Assembly: GCA_902602415.1 (NCBI GenBank) | Contig: CACKQW010000008.1 | Location: 1-64,000 of the forward strand | Direction of reading: 5' to 3' | DNA length: 64,000 bases | From: an uncultured Bacteroidota bacterium | GTDB taxonomy: Bacteria; Bacteroidota; Bacteroidia; Flavobacteriales; Flavobacteriaceae | Part shown: piece by piece, positions 28,887 through 38,749 of the stretch | Layout: the number at the start of each line of letters is the position of its first letter | Numbering within the stretch: the first letter of the stretch is position 1 | Position numbers and translations under genes: made by a program | The notes under the pieces: generated by a model | The model's input: the letters and a program-made list of their open reading frames with translations, nothing else | Told to the model about the DNA's origin: nothing | Databases searched by the model: none

Positions 28887-29272
28887 GTTGATCCAAGAAC
28901 CATTTTCAAATCAGAAATATGATTAGTCCACAACAATTTGGACTCTTCAACCTCATCCTCATCCTCAGCAAAATCCGTTACAATTAAACTCACATCCTTG
29001 GTAATTTCATCAAACTGAATTCTAAATTCAAAAAAATAATTTGTGGTTTCATCATCTATCCACTGAAATTTAATTTTTTCACCATTAGTTTTTTGTAATA
29101 ATTTTGCTTTTTCCTCTGAACCATCCCATATAAAAATAAATATTTCTCCTCTTGAATTTACATTATCTGCAAACCACTCGGATAATCCAGATGGAGTTGA
29201 TATATACTGAAATAACAGCTTTTGAGAAGCTTTTATAGGGAATTCCATTTCAAATTTTACTTTATCACTCAT
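28883..29272 (-). CDS. START-like / SRPBCC domain protein
   Basis: 'MEFPIKASQKLLFQYISTPSGLSEWFADNVN...IFIWDGSEEKAKLL'. Confidence 0.88.
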   Translation of the reverse strand: MSDKVKFEMEFPIKASQKLLFQYISTPSGLSEWFADNVNSRGEIFIFIWDGSEEKAKLLQKTNGEKIKFQWIDDETTNYFFEFRIQFDEITKDVSLIVTDFAEDEDEVEESKLLWTNHISDLKMVLGST

Positions 29273-29353
29273 GTTAGTTTAATTTGATAGGTGTTAATAT
29301 ATACATTTATTCTTTTCAAATTAAAAAATAGGTAAATAATTTATTAGCATAAG

Positions 29354-29384
29354 TTGAATAAAAAAGATTATAACTTTATATTTG
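29354..29384 (+). promoter_or_regulatory. Putative Bacteroidetes promoter of tRNA-Met
   Basis: TTG (29354-29356) - N20 - TATATTTG (29377-29384), about 16 bp before the tRNA 5' end. Confidence 0.7.
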
Positions 29385-29399
29385 GCAACAATTTAAAAG

Positions 29400-29473
29400 G
29401 GCGAGATAGCTCAGTTGGTCAGAGCGTCGGATTCATAACCCGGAGGTCCCGAGTTCAAATCTCGGTCTCGCTA
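29400..29473 (+). tRNA. tRNA-Met (anticodon CAT), elongator-like
   Basis: GGCGAGATAGCTCAGTTGGTCAGAGCGTCGGATTCATAACCCGGAGGTCCCGAGTTCAAATCTCGGTCTCGCTA; canonical cloverleaf, no encoded CCA. Confidence 0.93.
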
Positions 29474-29482
29474 CAAAATAGT

Positions 29483-29519
29483 AAGACGGTTGCACTATTA
29501 CGGAGTAGCCGTTTTTTTT
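29483..29519 (+). terminator. Possible terminator of tRNA-Met embedded in hisS 3' end
   Basis: Imperfect hairpin ACGG...CTA...TAG..CCGT followed by T8; bulged stem. Confidence 0.4.
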
Positions 29520-30877
29520 AATTTTGAAATGATTTGATTTATTGATAATTCATATTGATCCCCACTTTTCATATTTTTTAGTCTCAGAAACTTACTTTTT
29601 CTTTCCTCCTCACCATATAAAATAACAAATGGTATTTCTTTTTGGTTTGCATATTTTAACTGTTTTTTCAGGGGTATAGAATCAGGGTAAAAATCAGCTA
29701 CAATATCTGCATTCCTCAATGCATTTGTAAATTTAATAATATCTTCATTATAATCTGTTCCAAAATTTGTAAACAATACTTTTATCATTTTACTTCTAAA
29801 CTCTGGAAATAACTTTAATTTATCTAACGTTAAAAATATCCTGTCTAAACCAAAACTAATTCCAACACCACTTGTATCTTTTAATCCAAAAATTTCAGTT
29901 AAATTATCATACCTTCCACCACCTGCGATAGAACCAAAACTTTTATCTTTTTGAACAACTTCAAAAATAACTCCAGTATAATAATCTATTCCTCTTGCCA
30001 AAGAAATATCAAAAACTAAATTTGTTATTAAAAGCTTTTGCTTTGAAAAATATTTAAAAATGAACTCTAGCTCATTCAGACCTTGAATACCAATACTTGA
30101 TTTTTCATAGAATTTTTTGAAAAAATCAATATTTGAACCAATATTTTTTGATTTTGATATTAAATCAAAAATTGAATCAACTTGATCTGAAGAAAATCCT
30201 TTGATTATAAGAATATCTTTTATTTTTTTACTTTCAACTTTATCCAGCTTATCCAATTGATTTACCAATATTGAAAATTTATCTTCACAATCCAAGATTT
30301 CACATAAACCTAGCAGAAGTTTTCTATTATTCAGCTTTATTATACAACCATTTAAATTAAGGTCATTGAATATATTATCGAATAAATGAATAAATTCGAT
30401 TTCTTGCATCAGGGATTTAGAACCAACAACATCAGCATCACATTGTAAAAACTCTCTGAATCTTCCTTTTTGAGGTTTATCTGCTCTCCAAACATTTTGA
30501 ATCTGTGATCTTTTGAAAGGAAATGTTAATTCATTAAAATGTTGAGATACATATCTCGCAAATGGGACAGTTAAATCATATTTCAAAGCTTTATCACAAA
30601 TCTTATTTGCCAGATTAGATACATCTTCAAAATCTAATTCAGCTGGGTTTAAACCCTTCAAAAAGTTTCCTGATTTTAATATCTTAAATATCAAACGCTC
30701 ACCCTCATCACCATATTTACCCAACAATGTTGAGGTTTTTTCAAAACTTGGCGTTTCCAAGGGTGAATACCCATACTTGGTGAAATTTTTTTTAATTATA
30801 TCTATAATATAATTCCTCTTATAAATCTGTGATGATTCAAAGTCTCGAGTTCCTTTTGCGGGAAGTGGCTTATGCAT
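29498..30877 (-). CDS. hisS: Histidyl-tRNA synthetase
   Basis: 'PAKGTRDFESSQ', 'YDLTVPFARYVSQH', 'FREFLQCDADVVGS', 'LARGIDYYTGVIFEV', 'GGGRYDNL'. Confidence 0.95.
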   Translation of the reverse strand: MHKPLPAKGTRDFESSQIYKRNYIIDIIKKNFTKYGYSPLETPSFEKTSTLLGKYGDEGERLIFKILKSGNFLKGLNPAELDFEDVSNLANKICDKALKYDLTVPFARYVSQHFNELTFPFKRSQIQNVWRADKPQKGRFREFLQCDADVVGSKSLMQEIEFIHLFDNIFNDLNLNGCIIKLNNRKLLLGLCEILDCEDKFSILVNQLDKLDKVESKKIKDILIIKGFSSDQVDSIFDLISKSKNIGSNIDFFKKFYEKSSIGIQGLNELEFIFKYFSKQKLLITNLVFDISLARGIDYYTGVIFEVVQKDKSFGSIAGGGRYDNLTEIFGLKDTSGVGISFGLDRIFLTLDKLKLFPEFRSKMIKVLFTNFGTDYNEDIIKFTNALRNADIVADFYPDSIPLKKQLKYANQKEIPFVILYGEEERKSKFLRLKNMKSGDQYELSINQIISKLKKTATP

Positions 30878-30902
30878 AATATAAATTTAATTAATTTTAA
30901 AA

Positions 30903-30929
30903 AAAAACACCTACAAATTGCAGGTGTTT
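30903..30929 (-). terminator. Rho-independent terminator downstream of rplI
   Basis: AAAACACCT-N9-AGGTGTTTT inverted repeat flanked by A/T tracts. Confidence 0.8.
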
Positions 30930-30952
30930 TAAAACTTGTTTTAGATAAAAAA

Positions 30953-31405
30953 CTATTTTTTTTCTGCAACAACATCAAACGGAACTTCAAATATAACATC
31001 ACGATGTAGCCTTATTTTAGCTTTATATGATCCTAACTGCTTAATATTATTTCCACTAATTATAATAGACTTTTTATCCAATTCCACTCCATTAACCGAT
31101 AATTCTTTTGAAATATCACTATTATTAACTGAGCCAAATAACTTAACCCCCTCACCTACTTTGGCTTTGATTTTAATTTTGATTTTTGAAATTGTTTTTT
31201 CCAACTCTTTTGCGTCTTCAATAATTTTTTTATCCTTTACTACACTTTGCCTAAGATTTTCAGCTAAAACTTTTTTAGCAGAGGGAGTTGCAAGAATAGC
31301 GGAACCATTAGGAATCAAAAAATTTCTCCCAAATCCGTTTTTAACTTCAACGATATCATCTTTGAACCCAACACCCTCAACGTCTTTTTTTAAAATAATT
31401 TCCAT
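30953..31405 (-). CDS. rplI: 50S ribosomal protein L9
   Basis: 'MEIILKKDVEGVGFKDDIVEVKNGFGRNFLIPNGSAILAT'. Confidence 0.97.
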   Translation of the reverse strand: MEIILKKDVEGVGFKDDIVEVKNGFGRNFLIPNGSAILATPSAKKVLAENLRQSVVKDKKIIEDAKELEKTISKIKIKIKAKVGEGVKLFGSVNNSDISKELSVNGVELDKKSIIISGNNIKQLGSYKAKIRLHRDVIFEVPFDVVAEKK

Positions 31406-31416
31406 ATTGATATATT

Positions 31417-31713
31417 TTATTTTAGAAGATCAGCTACATATGGTAAAAGCGCAAGATGTCTTGCTCTTTTTACTGCAACAGAAACTTTTCTTTGATACTT
31501 TAATGAAGTTCCAGTAATTCTCCTTGGTAAAAGCTTACCTTGTTCATTTATAAATTTCAGTAAAAAATCGGAATCTTTGTAATCGACATATTTGATTCCA
31601 TATTTTTTAAACCTACAATATTTTTTTACAGTAGAATTATCGATATCAAGCGGTGTTAAATATCTAATTTCTCCGCTTTTTTTCCCGGACGCCTCTTCTT
31701 GAATTGTTGACAT
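31417..31713 (-). CDS. rpsR: 30S ribosomal protein S18
   Basis: '[51 protein letters not shown]'-type S18 signature. Confidence 0.97.
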   Translation of the reverse strand: MSTIQEEASGKKSGEIRYLTPLDIDNSTVKKYCRFKKYGIKYVDYKDSDFLLKFINEQGKLLPRRITGTSLKYQRKVSVAVKRARHLALLPYVADLLK

Positions 31714-31715
31714 AG

Positions 31716-32084
31716 TTATACTTTTTTAGTTTTACTTCTTTCTCTTCTTTTTTCAGCCCAATCAACTGCATGCTTGTCGAGTTTTACAGTTAAGTATCTC
31801 ATAAACCTTTCATCTCTTCTAAATTCGAGCTCAAGATCGGAAATAACATTTGGTTCAACAGTATATTCAAATAAATGATAAAAACCACTTTTTTTATTTT
31901 GGATTGGGTAAGCTAGTTTTTTTAAACCCCAATCCTCTTTAGAAATAAATTTAGCACCTTTAGATGTTAAAAACTTTTCATATTTTAGGACTGTTTCCTT
32001 TGTCTGTTCATCAGACAAAACGGGATTTAAAATGAAAACAGTTTCGTAATGATTCATTATTGTTTTTTTTATTAATGCGTGCAA
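31716..32084 (-). CDS. rpsF: 30S ribosomal protein S6
   Basis: '[18 protein letters not shown]...[23 protein letters not shown]'; true start probably the internal Met (MNHYE). Confidence 0.95.
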   Translation of the reverse strand: MHALIKKTIMNHYETVFILNPVLSDEQTKETVLKYEKFLTSKGAKFISKEDWGLKKLAYPIQNKKSGFYHLFEYTVEPNVISDLELEFRRDERFMRYLTVKLDKHAVDWAEKRRERSKTKKV

Positions 32085-32157
32085 AAATATATAATTTTCT
32101 GATGTTTTGATAATTTTTTGCTCACTATTTTTAGAAGGAAAATACTTATATTATAAA

Positions 32158-34599
32158 TTAATAAGGATCAACATCTACAATTATCCTCACAGGTCTAAAT
32201 TCTGATATTGAATGCAAGGAATTAATTGATTTTTTAATTATTTTTTTTACACCTGATAATGAATAATCATCAGGAATTTTTATTAACACACTCTTTAAAT
32301 ATTTATTTCTGATTTTTGAAATATATGGGAACTCAGGCCCAAGTATATTGGATTTAAAATATGGATATACTCTACTATGAAACCACTGAGAAGAATTATT
32401 TACTTTACTAATATTTTGATGTTTGAATGTTATTTTGATAAGCTTTACGTAAGGTGGATATTTAAAACTTTCTCTGTCCAGTATTTGTTCTTGATAAAAA
32501 TCAGTTTCTTTGCCATAAATGATTTTCTGCAGTATTTGGTTTCTAGGGTTATTGGTTTGTATAATTACTTCTCCTTTTTCATCAGATCTACCAGATCTAC
32601 CGGAAACTTGTTGAATAAGTTGATAACATCGCTCATATGATCTAAAATCAGGAAAATTTAATGAATTATCGATATTCATTATTCCCACCAGATTAACATT
32701 TTTAAAATCTAATCCTTTAGTAACCATTTGTGTTCCGATTAAAACATCAAATTCTAAATTTTCAAAAGATTGAATTATTTTCTTATAACTATTTTTTCCT
32801 CTGGTTGTGTCATAATCTAATCTTGCAACTCTTAAATCTGGAAAAAAATCTTTTAACTCTAATTCCACTTGCTCTGTTCCAAATCCCTTCGAAATCACAT
32901 CTCTACTGCCACATTTAATGCAATTATCAATTGATTTATCCTCAAATCCGCAATAGTGACATTTTAAAGAATTTTTAGATAAATGTAATGTGAGACTTAC
33001 ATCACAATTTATACATCTTGGGACATGATGGCAAATATTGCACTCCAAGACTGGAGAATAACCTCTTCTATTTTGAAATAATATAATTTGTTTACCATAC
33101 TTTTGATTTAATTTAATTTTTTGAAGTAAAATGTCAGAAAATAAACCATATTTTTTGTGATTATTTCTTTTTTCAAGCATGTCAACTAATTGAATTTCTG
33201 GCATAGGGATATTTTTATACCGCTGGTTTAATTCTACATATGCGAACTTTTCTGCAATCTTTGCATTCAAATAACTTTCAATAGATGGTGTAGCTGTACC
33301 TAATAAAATATTAGCACCATGGATGTTAGATAAAATAATGGATGCATCTCTTGCATTGTATCTCGGGGATGGATCAAATTGTTTATAGGAAACTTCATGC
33401 TCCTCATCAACAATTATCAACTTTAAATTGGTAAAAGGCAAAAAAATAGATGATCTAGCCCCAATAATTATTTTTGATTCATTTGTGGAAATTAGCTCAT
33501 TCCAAAGTTCTGCTCGCTGATTGATATTAAGGCCAGAGTGATACACAGTTAAATTTTTGGAAAAAAACTTACTCAAACGATTTACCAGCTGCGTGGTTAA
33601 GGCTATCTCAGGAACTAAAAATAAAATTTGATTTGCATGCTTTAAATATTTTTTAATTAAACTAATGTATATTTCTGTTTTTCCAGATGATGTAACTCCC
33701 TTAAATAGGACAATATTATTTGATTTAAACTTCAAATTAATTTCGTCCAATGATTTCTGTTGCAATTCGCTTAAAACTATTTTTTTAGGTTTTGAATTTC
33801 CAAGCATGATATTTCTTTTAACCTCTTTTTCAAAAATTTCAAATATCCCTTTTTCTTCCATTCTTTTTAAAACTGATGCATATGAAGATTTTAATTGCTT
33901 GAAATCAGAAATTTTAATATCATCATTTGAATTTATTTTTAATTGTTTGTAATAATCATAAAAAAGTTGTTGATTTTTTGATTTGCTAATTAGTTCATAG
34001 ATATTTTTTTCCTTTACACCATGTTTTAATCTGACATACTTAGCGTATTTTATGCTATACCTAGAGTATGTTTTTTCTTCAATTAAAAGAAAGCCTTTTT
34101 CACTGAGATTATGAATAATTTTAAAAACATTTGTTTTAGTTATTATTGCTGAAGACTGCTCTACTGATAACTGATTATTTATTTCCAGTGCATCTATTAA
34201 CAAATATTCGTTATCATTAAGGTCTGACTTGATAATATTCGCCTTTGGATTTATAGAAATTACCGTCTCACTCTGAAGCAATAAATTACTTGGTAAAGCA
34301 GCCTTTAAAACATCACCGATGGGACACATATAGTACTTTGAAATCCAATCCCAAAATATTAATTGATCTTCATTTACAACCGGGCTATTATCAATAATTT
34401 GATGAATTGATTTCAATTCAAAGGATCCTTCAAACTCTTTATGAACAGAATGAGCAATTGCGGTTATAAATTTTGATTTTCCAAAAGGAACTATAATACG
34501 CATCCCAGGTTTTATGAAATCAAATTCCTGCTTTGAAACAAAATATGTAAATTTTTGATCAAGGGGAAGAGGTAAGATTACTTCTACATTATAACTCAT
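32158..34599 (-). CDS. priA: Primosomal replication protein N' (helicase PriA)
   Basis: 'LFKGVTSSGKTEIYISLI', 'VDEEHEVSYKQFDPSPRYNARDASI', 'CNICHHVPRCINCDVSLTLH...CHYCG', 'GTQMVTKGLDFKNV'. Confidence 0.95.
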   Translation of the reverse strand: MSYNVEVILPLPLDQKFTYFVSKQEFDFIKPGMRIIVPFGKSKFITAIAHSVHKEFEGSFELKSIHQIIDNSPVVNEDQLIFWDWISKYYMCPIGDVLKAALPSNLLLQSETVISINPKANIIKSDLNDNEYLLIDALEINNQLSVEQSSAIITKTNVFKIIHNLSEKGFLLIEEKTYSRYSIKYAKYVRLKHGVKEKNIYELISKSKNQQLFYDYYKQLKINSNDDIKISDFKQLKSSYASVLKRMEEKGIFEIFEKEVKRNIMLGNSKPKKIVLSELQQKSLDEINLKFKSNNIVLFKGVTSSGKTEIYISLIKKYLKHANQILFLVPEIALTTQLVNRLSKFFSKNLTVYHSGLNINQRAELWNELISTNESKIIIGARSSIFLPFTNLKLIIVDEEHEVSYKQFDPSPRYNARDASIILSNIHGANILLGTATPSIESYLNAKIAEKFAYVELNQRYKNIPMPEIQLVDMLEKRNNHKKYGLFSDILLQKIKLNQKYGKQIILFQNRRGYSPVLECNICHHVPRCINCDVSLTLHLSKNSLKCHYCGFEDKSIDNCIKCGSRDVISKGFGTEQVELELKDFFPDLRVARLDYDTTRGKNSYKKIIQSFENLEFDVLIGTQMVTKGLDFKNVNLVGIMNIDNSLNFPDFRSYERCYQLIQQVSGRSGRSDEKGEVIIQTNNPRNQILQKIIYGKETDFYQEQILDRESFKYPPYVKLIKITFKHQNISKVNNSSQWFHSRVYPYFKSNILGPEFPYISKIRNKYLKSVLIKIPDDYSLSGVKKIIKKSINSLHSISEFRPVRIIVDVDPY

Positions 34600-34667
34600 T
34601 GAAAAAAAAGTAATTAAATTTATCGAATATTCCTAATACTTTATTATCTATACAATATTGATTTTAT

Positions 34668-35135
34668 ATGAATTTTAAAATAATTTATCTAAGCAGTGAA
34701 AAAAATAGTAATATAGAAATATTAGTTAATAATTATATAAAAAAAATAAAACATATAGCTGATGTGGAATTATTTAAAATTCACAATAAAAATAAATCCA
34801 AAAAGAATAAGTTTAATATTGATTATGAATCAAATTTGATAATAAATCAATTATCAAAAAATGATATCAATATCCTAATAGATGAAAAAGGAGATATCTA
34901 TGAAACAATTGAGTTTTCTAAGTTCATCCAAAAAAACTTTCTTTATAGTTCAAAGAAAATTGTTTTCATTATTGGTGGTGCATATGGCTTTAATAAAGAA
35001 TTAAATAAAAAAGTTGAAAAAAAAATATCTTTATCAAAATTTACATTTACACATGATATTGCAAGGCTATTATTAATTGAACAAATTTACAGAGCATTAA
35101 CTGTGATTAAAAATTTTCCCTATCACAATCATTAA
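34668..35135 (+). CDS. rlmH: 23S rRNA (pseudouridine1915-N3)-methyltransferase RlmH
   Basis: 'IFIIGGAYGFNKEL'-type 'FIIGGAYGF', 'SLSKFTFTHDIARLLLIEQIYRALTVIKNFPYHNH'. Confidence 0.95.
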   Translation: MNFKIIYLSSEKNSNIEILVNNYIKKIKHIADVELFKIHNKNKSKKNKFNIDYESNLIINQLSKNDINILIDEKGDIYETIEFSKFIQKNFLYSSKKIVFIIGGAYGFNKELNKKVEKKISLSKFTFTHDIARLLLIEQIYRALTVIKNFPYHNH

Positions 35136-35725
35136 TGGAAATATTATTTGCAACACATAATAAGAATAAATTGATAGAGGTAAAAAATTTACTTCCTAAA
35201 GGTATTACAATTTTAAGCCTAGAAGACATTAATTATTCTAACGAGGTAATTGAAGACAAAAAAACAATAATAGAAAATGCTGTCAAAAAAGCTTCTGAAA
35301 TTTATAAAATTACAGGGAGAAATTGTTTTGCTGATGATACAGGCTTAGAAGTTGAAGAACTAGGAGGAAAACCAGGGGTTCACTCTAAAAGATTTGCTGG
35401 TAAAAATGCAGATAGTATGAAAAATATAAAAAAACTGTTAAAATTAATGAAAAACAAATCAAACAGGAAAGCAAGGTTTGTAACAGTAATTTCGTTAATT
35501 ATTGATGGTAAAATCAAAACTTTTCAGGGTATTTGTAACGGACAGATAGCAAAAGAAAAAAAAGGAGATAAAGGATTTGGATATGATTCTATTTTTATTC
35601 CAAAAGGCGAGAAATTAACTTTTGCACAAATGGAAATGCATAAAAAAAATACAATCGCCCACAGAGCAATTGCAGTTAAAAAACTTGTATTTTTTTTAAC
35701 AGAGCAATTCAATGCAAATTCATAA
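35135..35725 (+). CDS. rdgB: RdgB/HAM1 XTP/dITP diphosphatase
   Basis: 'MEILFATHNKNKLIEVKNLLP', 'FADDTGLEVEELGGKPGVHSKRFAG', 'GFGYDSIFIP'. Confidence 0.95.
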   Translation: MEILFATHNKNKLIEVKNLLPKGITILSLEDINYSNEVIEDKKTIIENAVKKASEIYKITGRNCFADDTGLEVEELGGKPGVHSKRFAGKNADSMKNIKKLLKLMKNKSNRKARFVTVISLIIDGKIKTFQGICNGQIAKEKKGDKGFGYDSIFIPKGEKLTFAQMEMHKKNTIAHRAIAVKKLVFFLTEQFNANS

Positions 35726-35754
35726 CTTGTTATCAGAAATAAGTATTTTAAGGA

Positions 35755-36528
35755 ATGAATAAATTGTTTTTTTTATTTTTTTTGATTGGCATGTCCTTAA
35801 GTTCACAAGAAATGACCTCCGTAAAGGGAGTAATATTAAATTCCAAAACATCTAAGCCACTTGAAAATGTCAATATTGTAAATCTTAATAAAGTCATCGG
35901 TACTTCTACAAACACAAGAGGAGAATTTGAAATAAGAGTTCAAGCTGACGATACATTACATTTTTCTTATTTAGGATTCAAATCAATCAAAGTTAGAGTA
36001 ACTAATGATTGGATTAAATTCGGCTCAAATACAACAATTGAACTAACAGAAATGGCATTAGCTCTTGAAGAAGTAGTAGTTTCTGAATTAAAATTAACAG
36101 GATACCTTGAAATTGATATTAAGCAAGTACCCATAAATAATAATTACAGGTATAGCATCTCTGGTTTACCAAATGTTGGATACGAATCAAGTGCTAGACC
36201 TGAAAGTGCAGTTACAAAAGCTCTTAATGCTATTTTCAATCCTGTTGATTTTCTGTATAATATTTTTGGAAAAGAACCTAATCAACTGAGAAAATTAAGG
36301 AGAATGAAGGAAGATGATCAAATTAGAAATGCCCTAGTTAATAGATTCGATCGGGAAATGCTAATTGAATTTTTGAACATTGATAAAAATGATTTAGAAA
36401 TGCTTATCAATCAATGTAATTATTCACAGGATTTCATTAAAAATGCAAATGATTTACAAATTTTAGATGCCATTAGTGAATGTTATGAAGAATATAAAGT
36501 TTTAAATAGATCTATAAAAAATAATTAA
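35755..36528 (+). CDS. Carboxypeptidase-like regulatory domain-containing protein
   Basis: 'VKGVILNSKTSKPLENVNIVNLNKVIGTSTNTRGEFEI...LHFSYLGFKS' CarboxypepD_reg-like beta-sandwich after signal peptide. Confidence 0.85.
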   Translation: MNKLFFLFFLIGMSLSSQEMTSVKGVILNSKTSKPLENVNIVNLNKVIGTSTNTRGEFEIRVQADDTLHFSYLGFKSIKVRVTNDWIKFGSNTTIELTEMALALEEVVVSELKLTGYLEIDIKQVPINNNYRYSISGLPNVGYESSARPESAVTKALNAIFNPVDFLYNIFGKEPNQLRKLRRMKEDDQIRNALVNRFDREMLIEFLNIDKNDLEMLINQCNYSQDFIKNANDLQILDAISECYEEYKVLNRSIKNN

Positions 36529-37328
36529 ACTCGATTCTTAATTTGATTATAAAAAACAGCTGTTATCACGTAACTCAACGGTATAAACCATAATAATCCT
36601 ACAAAAAAAGTAAATATTGATGTTAAAACAGCTATAATAACTAAAACTATTTGAAGAACTAAGTATTTTCTTTTGAACCCCTTCATCATTTTTCTACTTT
36701 TTTGGATTGCCTCCCAAGCATCAATTGAGTAGTCTTCGGCCATTATTAAGAAAGTCATAGAGTATGGAAGAGATGCAATTATAAAAGGTATTATTATTGA
36801 AAAACAAAAACTAGCAATTAGAAAAAAAACAAAAAATATTAAATCAAAAAAATCACTTTCAAAAGAAAATAATTTAAAAGGTGTTAAAAGAGCATTCCAA
36901 TCATAATTAATAGTAAATGCTTCGAAAGATTGACCAAAGAATAAATCCAGATAGAGCAAAAACAATAAAAAGTTAATAGAGCAAAATACCAACAGAATTA
37001 AAAAACCTACAAAAATTACAATCAATGTAATGATTAAATATGCTAAAAGATTATTACCAAAATTAAATTTAAATCCATCCAATATATTTTCGACTTTGGG
37101 AAAATTATTATTAACAATATTTAATGAGTAGATACAATAACCAACAGTAATGGGGCCACTAATAATAAAACCAAAAATACCACCAACTGCAGGAATTGAT
37201 TGAATTAGAGCTTGAAATATGCCTGCAACTAAAAAAATACAGATTGCCTGAAACCACTTTCCCTTCAGAGAAAAAAAAGTTTCCTTGAATAAGGAATTTA
37301 AACTTAAAGACAATTTATTATTTTTCAA
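36525..37328 (-). CDS. Polytopic membrane protein of unknown function
   Basis: Multiple TM segments; track start 37385 overlaps the putative purB promoter, so TTG at 37328 (M)KNNKLSLSLNS is the more plausible start. Confidence 0.7.
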   Translation of the reverse strand: MKNNKLSLSLNSLFKETFFSLKGKWFQAICIFLVAGIFQALIQSIPAVGGIFGFIISGPITVGYCIYSLNIVNNNFPKVENILDGFKFNFGNNLLAYLIITLIVIFVGFLILLVFCSINFLLFLLYLDLFFGQSFEAFTINYDWNALLTPFKLFSFESDFFDLIFFVFFLIASFCFSIIIPFIIASLPYSMTFLIMAEDYSIDAWEAIQKSRKMMKGFKRKYLVLQIVLVIIAVLTSIFTFFVGLLWFIPLSYVITAVFYNQIKNRV

Positions 37329-37363
37329 GAGAGTAAAATTAATAATTAAAATAAATAATTGGT

Positions 37364-37371
37364 TAACTTTG
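37364..37371 (+). promoter_or_regulatory. Putative -7 element (TAACTTTG) upstream of purB
   Basis: TAnnTTTG match 22 nt before the purB ATG. Confidence 0.5.
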
Positions 37372-37393
37372 CCATTCTTTAACATATAATTAT

Positions 37394-38737
37394 ATGTCAG
37401 AATTTAATTTAAATGCTATTTCACCAATTGATGGAAGATATGCAACAATTACATCAGAGTTGCAGGATTATTTTTCAGAGTATGCGTTGATTAAATATAG
37501 AATTAAAGTTGAAATAGAATACTTTATTTCTCTCTGTGAGTTTAATCTTCCTCAGTTAAAGAATTTCAATAAGAGAAATTTTTCAAAATTAAGAGAAATT
37601 TATTCAAATTTTAATATGAAAGATGCACGTAGTGTCAAATTAATTGAAAAGAAAACTAATCATGACGTCAAAGCTGTAGAGTATTTTATCAAACAAAAAT
37701 TTAATGACTTAAACATTGGAGAGTACTCAGAATTTATCCATTTTGGATTGACTTCTCAAGATATTAATAACACAGCAATTCCCTTAATTCTCAAAGATAT
37801 TTTACAAGAAGTGTATTTTGATAAAATTGATAATATTTTAAAAGCTCTTGATGATAAAATAAACAAATGGAAAAATATTCCTATGTTATCAAGAACTCAT
37901 GGGCAAGCTGCTTCCCCAACTAAACTAGGAAAAGAGATAAATGTTTTTAAGGTAAGAATTCATGAGCAATTAAGTTTACTAAAAAAAATTCCCATCTCTG
38001 CAAAATTTGGAGGAGCAACAGGAAATTTTAATGCTCACATTGTGGCTTATGAAAAATATAACTGGTTAGAATTTTCTAAAAAATTCATAGAGAAAAAATT
38101 ACATCTAAAGCATTCCTTTCCAACCACCCAAATTGATCATTATGATTATTTGGCAGCAATTTTTGATAATTTGAAGAGAATAAATACTATTCTAATTGAT
38201 TTTAACAGAGATATTTGGCAATATATTTCAATGGACTATTTCACCCAAAGTGTTAATAAAAATGAAGTTGGAAGTTCTGCGATGCCACATAAAGTAAATC
38301 CAATAGATTTTGAAAATAGTGAAGGAAATTTATCTTTTGCAAATAATATATTTGAATTTCTTTCTAGAAAACTGCCAATTTCGAGATTACAAAGAGATCT
38401 AACAGACAGTACTGTATTAAGAAATATTGGTGTTCCGTTTGCACATACTATGATTGCTTTAAATTCGATTAATAAAGGATTAAATAAAATTGAGGTTAAT
38501 AAAAAAACAATTGATGAAGATCTAGAAAATAATTGGGCAGTTGTAGCAGAGGCAATACAAACTATCCTCAGAAGAGAAAATTACCCAAAACCCTATGAAG
38601 CGCTAAAAAATTTAACAAGAACAGGTAAAAAAATTAACCAAGAAAGAATTGTAGAATTTATTAATAAACTTGACATTAAAGAATCCATTAAAATAGAATT
38701 AAAAAAAATAAATCCAAGTAATTATACCGGAATATAA
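37394..38737 (+). CDS. purB: Adenylosuccinate lyase
   Basis: 'ISPIDGRYATITSELQDYFSEYALI', 'HFGLTSQDINNTA', 'SRTHGQAASPTKLGKE', 'GSSAMPHKVNPIDFENSEGN'. Confidence 0.96.
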   Translation: MSEFNLNAISPIDGRYATITSELQDYFSEYALIKYRIKVEIEYFISLCEFNLPQLKNFNKRNFSKLREIYSNFNMKDARSVKLIEKKTNHDVKAVEYFIKQKFNDLNIGEYSEFIHFGLTSQDINNTAIPLILKDILQEVYFDKIDNILKALDDKINKWKNIPMLSRTHGQAASPTKLGKEINVFKVRIHEQLSLLKKIPISAKFGGATGNFNAHIVAYEKYNWLEFSKKFIEKKLHLKHSFPTTQIDHYDYLAAIFDNLKRINTILIDFNRDIWQYISMDYFTQSVNKNEVGSSAMPHKVNPIDFENSEGNLSFANNIFEFLSRKLPISRLQRDLTDSTVLRNIGVPFAHTMIALNSINKGLNKIEVNKKTIDEDLENNWAVVAEAIQTILRRENYPKPYEALKNLTRTGKKINQERIVEFINKLDIKESIKIELKKINPSNYTGI

Positions 38738-38749
38738 GTAATTTTCAGT